DNA of 64,000 nt, taken from positions 470,930 to 534,929 of the forward strand of contig NC_030389.2 of assembly GCF_001625215.2 (NCBI RefSeq), written 5' to 3'. Of the stretch, positions 62,001 through 64,000 are shown piece after piece. Below the pieces are notes generated by a model. It worked only from the letters and a program-made list of their open reading frames with translations. It did not search any database and was not told the DNA's origin. The DNA is from Daucus carota subsp. sativus (taxonomy: Eukaryota > Streptophyta > Magnoliopsida > Apiales > Apiaceae). The position numbers were made by a program, and so were the translations under genes. Numbering within the stretch: the first letter of the stretch is position 1; each line of letters starts with the position of its first letter.

Positions 62001-63477
62001 TTTGTTGAGAAATTGTGTTCACTAATATTTCAGGATGGAACTAGTATGATAGCAGTCACCAGTCAAGGCTTGGCTAAAATATCATGAAAATTACTTGAAG
62101 TTTCTGGAATTAATCAGCACAGGATCATGTATCTGTATAAAAGCACTAATTCACAAGTTCATGTATCTGTATTGCTTGGCAAATAACCAGACACAACTAC
62201 TTTGAATCTATTTGAGCACATGTATCTAGTTGATTGTTAGATTATTCTTTTGCTATACACTTAAAGCAAATCAGAGTTTAGAAATCATCTATATTCAGAA
62301 AAAAATTCTCTGTTCTCTAAACGGAAATGTTTGCGTTCAATTTTAGATCTTGTTTCCTTGAATTGATCATGGTCCTGTAGTTATTGTGTTTCTAGCTACA
62401 TTTAGAGCATATATGAAAAATGATTTAGGTGGCCTTTACTATATTAAATCAGAAGAATATGTAGCTGAGACTTACAACGCAATTGACCACCACATAACAA
62501 GTATTTAAGGTCTAGGAGACTCAGGTAGGAATTAGGGTGGCAAAATGTAGGATTAATTTGATCATTGTTTTTGCTATATGGTTTTCAAGTTTCAAACTAA
62601 AACCATATAAATGCAATCTTATAGTTAAATATGGTGGGATTTGTTTTGCTTCATATGGGCGTGCTTAAAATTGGTTTTACCTGTTCTCATGAGGAAAAAA
62701 ATAAACTAAGATGTTATATAAATATGGAATGTTTTCCTTTTGTTTTATAGTTTTAGTTCTTTACTGGCAGGCCTAGCAAGTACTTTGCTACAAAATAGTG
62801 CTTTTCCTGACCAGAATATAGTATAACTTAAATTATCTAGTCATATATAATGAATAGTCTTCTCCACTCCACTACACTCTAAACAAATTTCAAAGCCATT
62901 TTCAAATTATCAATAACCAAGGCAAAATTGAAGCATTTCTGTGGTATATCATTCATATATAGCCTATTATATACAGTCATGGATTCCTCTGTTACCCTCT
63001 GGTTCGTTTATGTACGACAAAAGTTATATAAGAACCAATATTTGAGCGTGAATACTAGAGATTTGCTATGCTTGATTATTGGAACATAAAATATTAGACA
63101 TGCTGTGAATTTTAATAGATTTTTCTAAAACCAAATGAGTTATGGGCTGCTACTAAAGATTATTGAATCTCAACTAGTCAAAAGCAGAGAGGGATGCCAA
63201 ATCAGGGAAGTACCTTACAAGATTCCATTGCAAATGACATCTCCTGCCAAATATCACCCAGGGCATCATCATTATTGTATGAATGTTGATCATCCTCGTC
63301 AGTTGAACTATCCTCTACGCCAATATAAATGCCTTTATCTTTTTCAACTAACGTTCCAGCGACAGGGCTTGGCTGTTCAGTTTCATCGGTGAAATCATCA
63401 TTCCCTAGGGCATGCATGCTGTCATATTTTTTAATATTTGTTGCACCAACAAAGCCTGCATCACCATCTGCCATAGC
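59040..63477 (-). CDS. SNF2-type ATPase, DRD1/CHR35-like, lacking its N-terminal part in the window
   Basis: Minus-strand exons 63214-63477 (88 codons, acidic, ...[18 protein letters not shown]), 61586-61744 (53 codons, with CRICGV) and 59040-60815 (592 codons, stop at 59040), all phase 0. The last exon is a complete SNF2 core: [13 protein letters not shown] (Walker A, at about 60590-60560), [16 protein letters not shown] (DEGH box), [11 protein letters not shown], and C-terminal [17 protein letters not shown] and [28 protein letters not shown] and the ending LWFEWNG...[11 protein letters not shown] match DRD1 (CHR35) better than CLSY1-4. DRD1 works with Pol V in RNA-directed DNA methylation. 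About 733 residues are visible; Arabidopsis DRD1 is near 890, so one or more exons lie beyond 64000 or in its last bases. No lesion seen. Confidence 0.9.
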
Positions 63478-64000
63478 CTGTGCAAAATAATATTCCATAT
63501 TAGATATAAGTGAAAAGATGAGCAAGTAACAATTTCAATTAAAAGAAACGAAAAGCGTAGGACATATAATATTATGAGCCCCTGTATCACTCTTTCCGTC
63601 ATTCGGAATGGGAGAAGAGGGTTTTTTGTTTTTTTGGGGGGTGGGTGAGGGGAGTTAACTTTTACACTGAATCTAGACTGCATAGAATGATAAAATAAAC
63701 ATAAATTATGTCATAAAAAATTAAACAATCCAAATCAAAAAAGGATGCCTGACTTAGCAAAAAGTTGTACACTTGAGAAGTGCTCATGTACAGATTGAGA
63801 TATGCAGTGTTTGAAGAAAAAAAGACCATCATACTCATGACATGGTATACTGTAACTGAAGTTAGAATTCTGAAGTCACTAATCTATGTAAATTCAAATA
63901 ATTAATCTGAGTGAAAATTTAACACAACATTGTTTAGAGAATGTAGAAATATCCTGTTACAATCAGCCATCAATTGCATACAACTTACATGAACAAAAGG
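63478..64000. other. Right edge, probable intron of the DRD1-like gene
   Basis: No exon recognised with confidence. A possible minus-strand donor (GTAAGTTG, at about 63988-63981) suggests another upstream exon begins to show at the very edge. Confidence 0.35.

Overview
This is plant nuclear DNA, almost certainly from a eudicot: genes carry GT-AG introns, the DNA between genes is AT-rich and full of MITEs, and the gene families (BEBT/AMAT-type BAHD acyltransferases, BELL homeodomain, SHL/EBS BAH-PHD reader, DRD1-type SNF2 ATPase) are plant families. The dense Stowaway-like and Tourist-like MITEs would fit a campanulid such as an Apiales species, but that is a guess.

Layout. 1-4.35 kb: 3' half of a DEAD-box RNA helicase of the HAS1/RH51 type on +, broken by an in-frame TAG. 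5 kb: a frameshifted phytocyanin fragment on -. 6.6-39.6 kb: a same-strand array of two-exon BAHD acyltransferases, with six intact genes (6618-8102, 13427-15972, 18880-21072, 22843-24436, 32628-34815, 37193-39620) and three pseudogenes (8392-9943, about 16255-17370, about 21362-22255). The genes at 13427 and 18880 are recent tandem copies, and the junction of the roughly 4.9 kb duplication can be read near 17540. Relics of an RNase H-like (RVT_3) domain and a B3 domain lie at 10.6-11.66 kb. 24.4-32.5 kb is gene-free and built of transposon remnants. 42.6-47.5 kb: an SHL/EBS-like histone-mark reader on -, whose third intron (inside the PHD finger) holds three nested transposons. 52.5-53.6 kb: a MULE-type element with 9-bp target duplications. 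54.6-58.1 kb: a BELL homeodomain gene on + with an upstream ORF in its leader. 59.0 kb to the right edge: a DRD1/CHR35-like SNF2 ATPase on -, whose N-terminal part lies outside the window.

The BAHD cluster is the metabolic core. Family knowledge suggests cytosolic esterification of benzyl or other small alcohols with acyl-CoA donors. Nothing in the sequence ties the flanking regulators to that pathway, so their proximity is probably ordinary linkage. The most informative material is structural: the duplication junction, full/empty-site pairs for MITE insertions, nested elements with intact target-site duplications, and one BAHD copy with a changed motif after DFGWG. I did not find an unmistakably new biological system.
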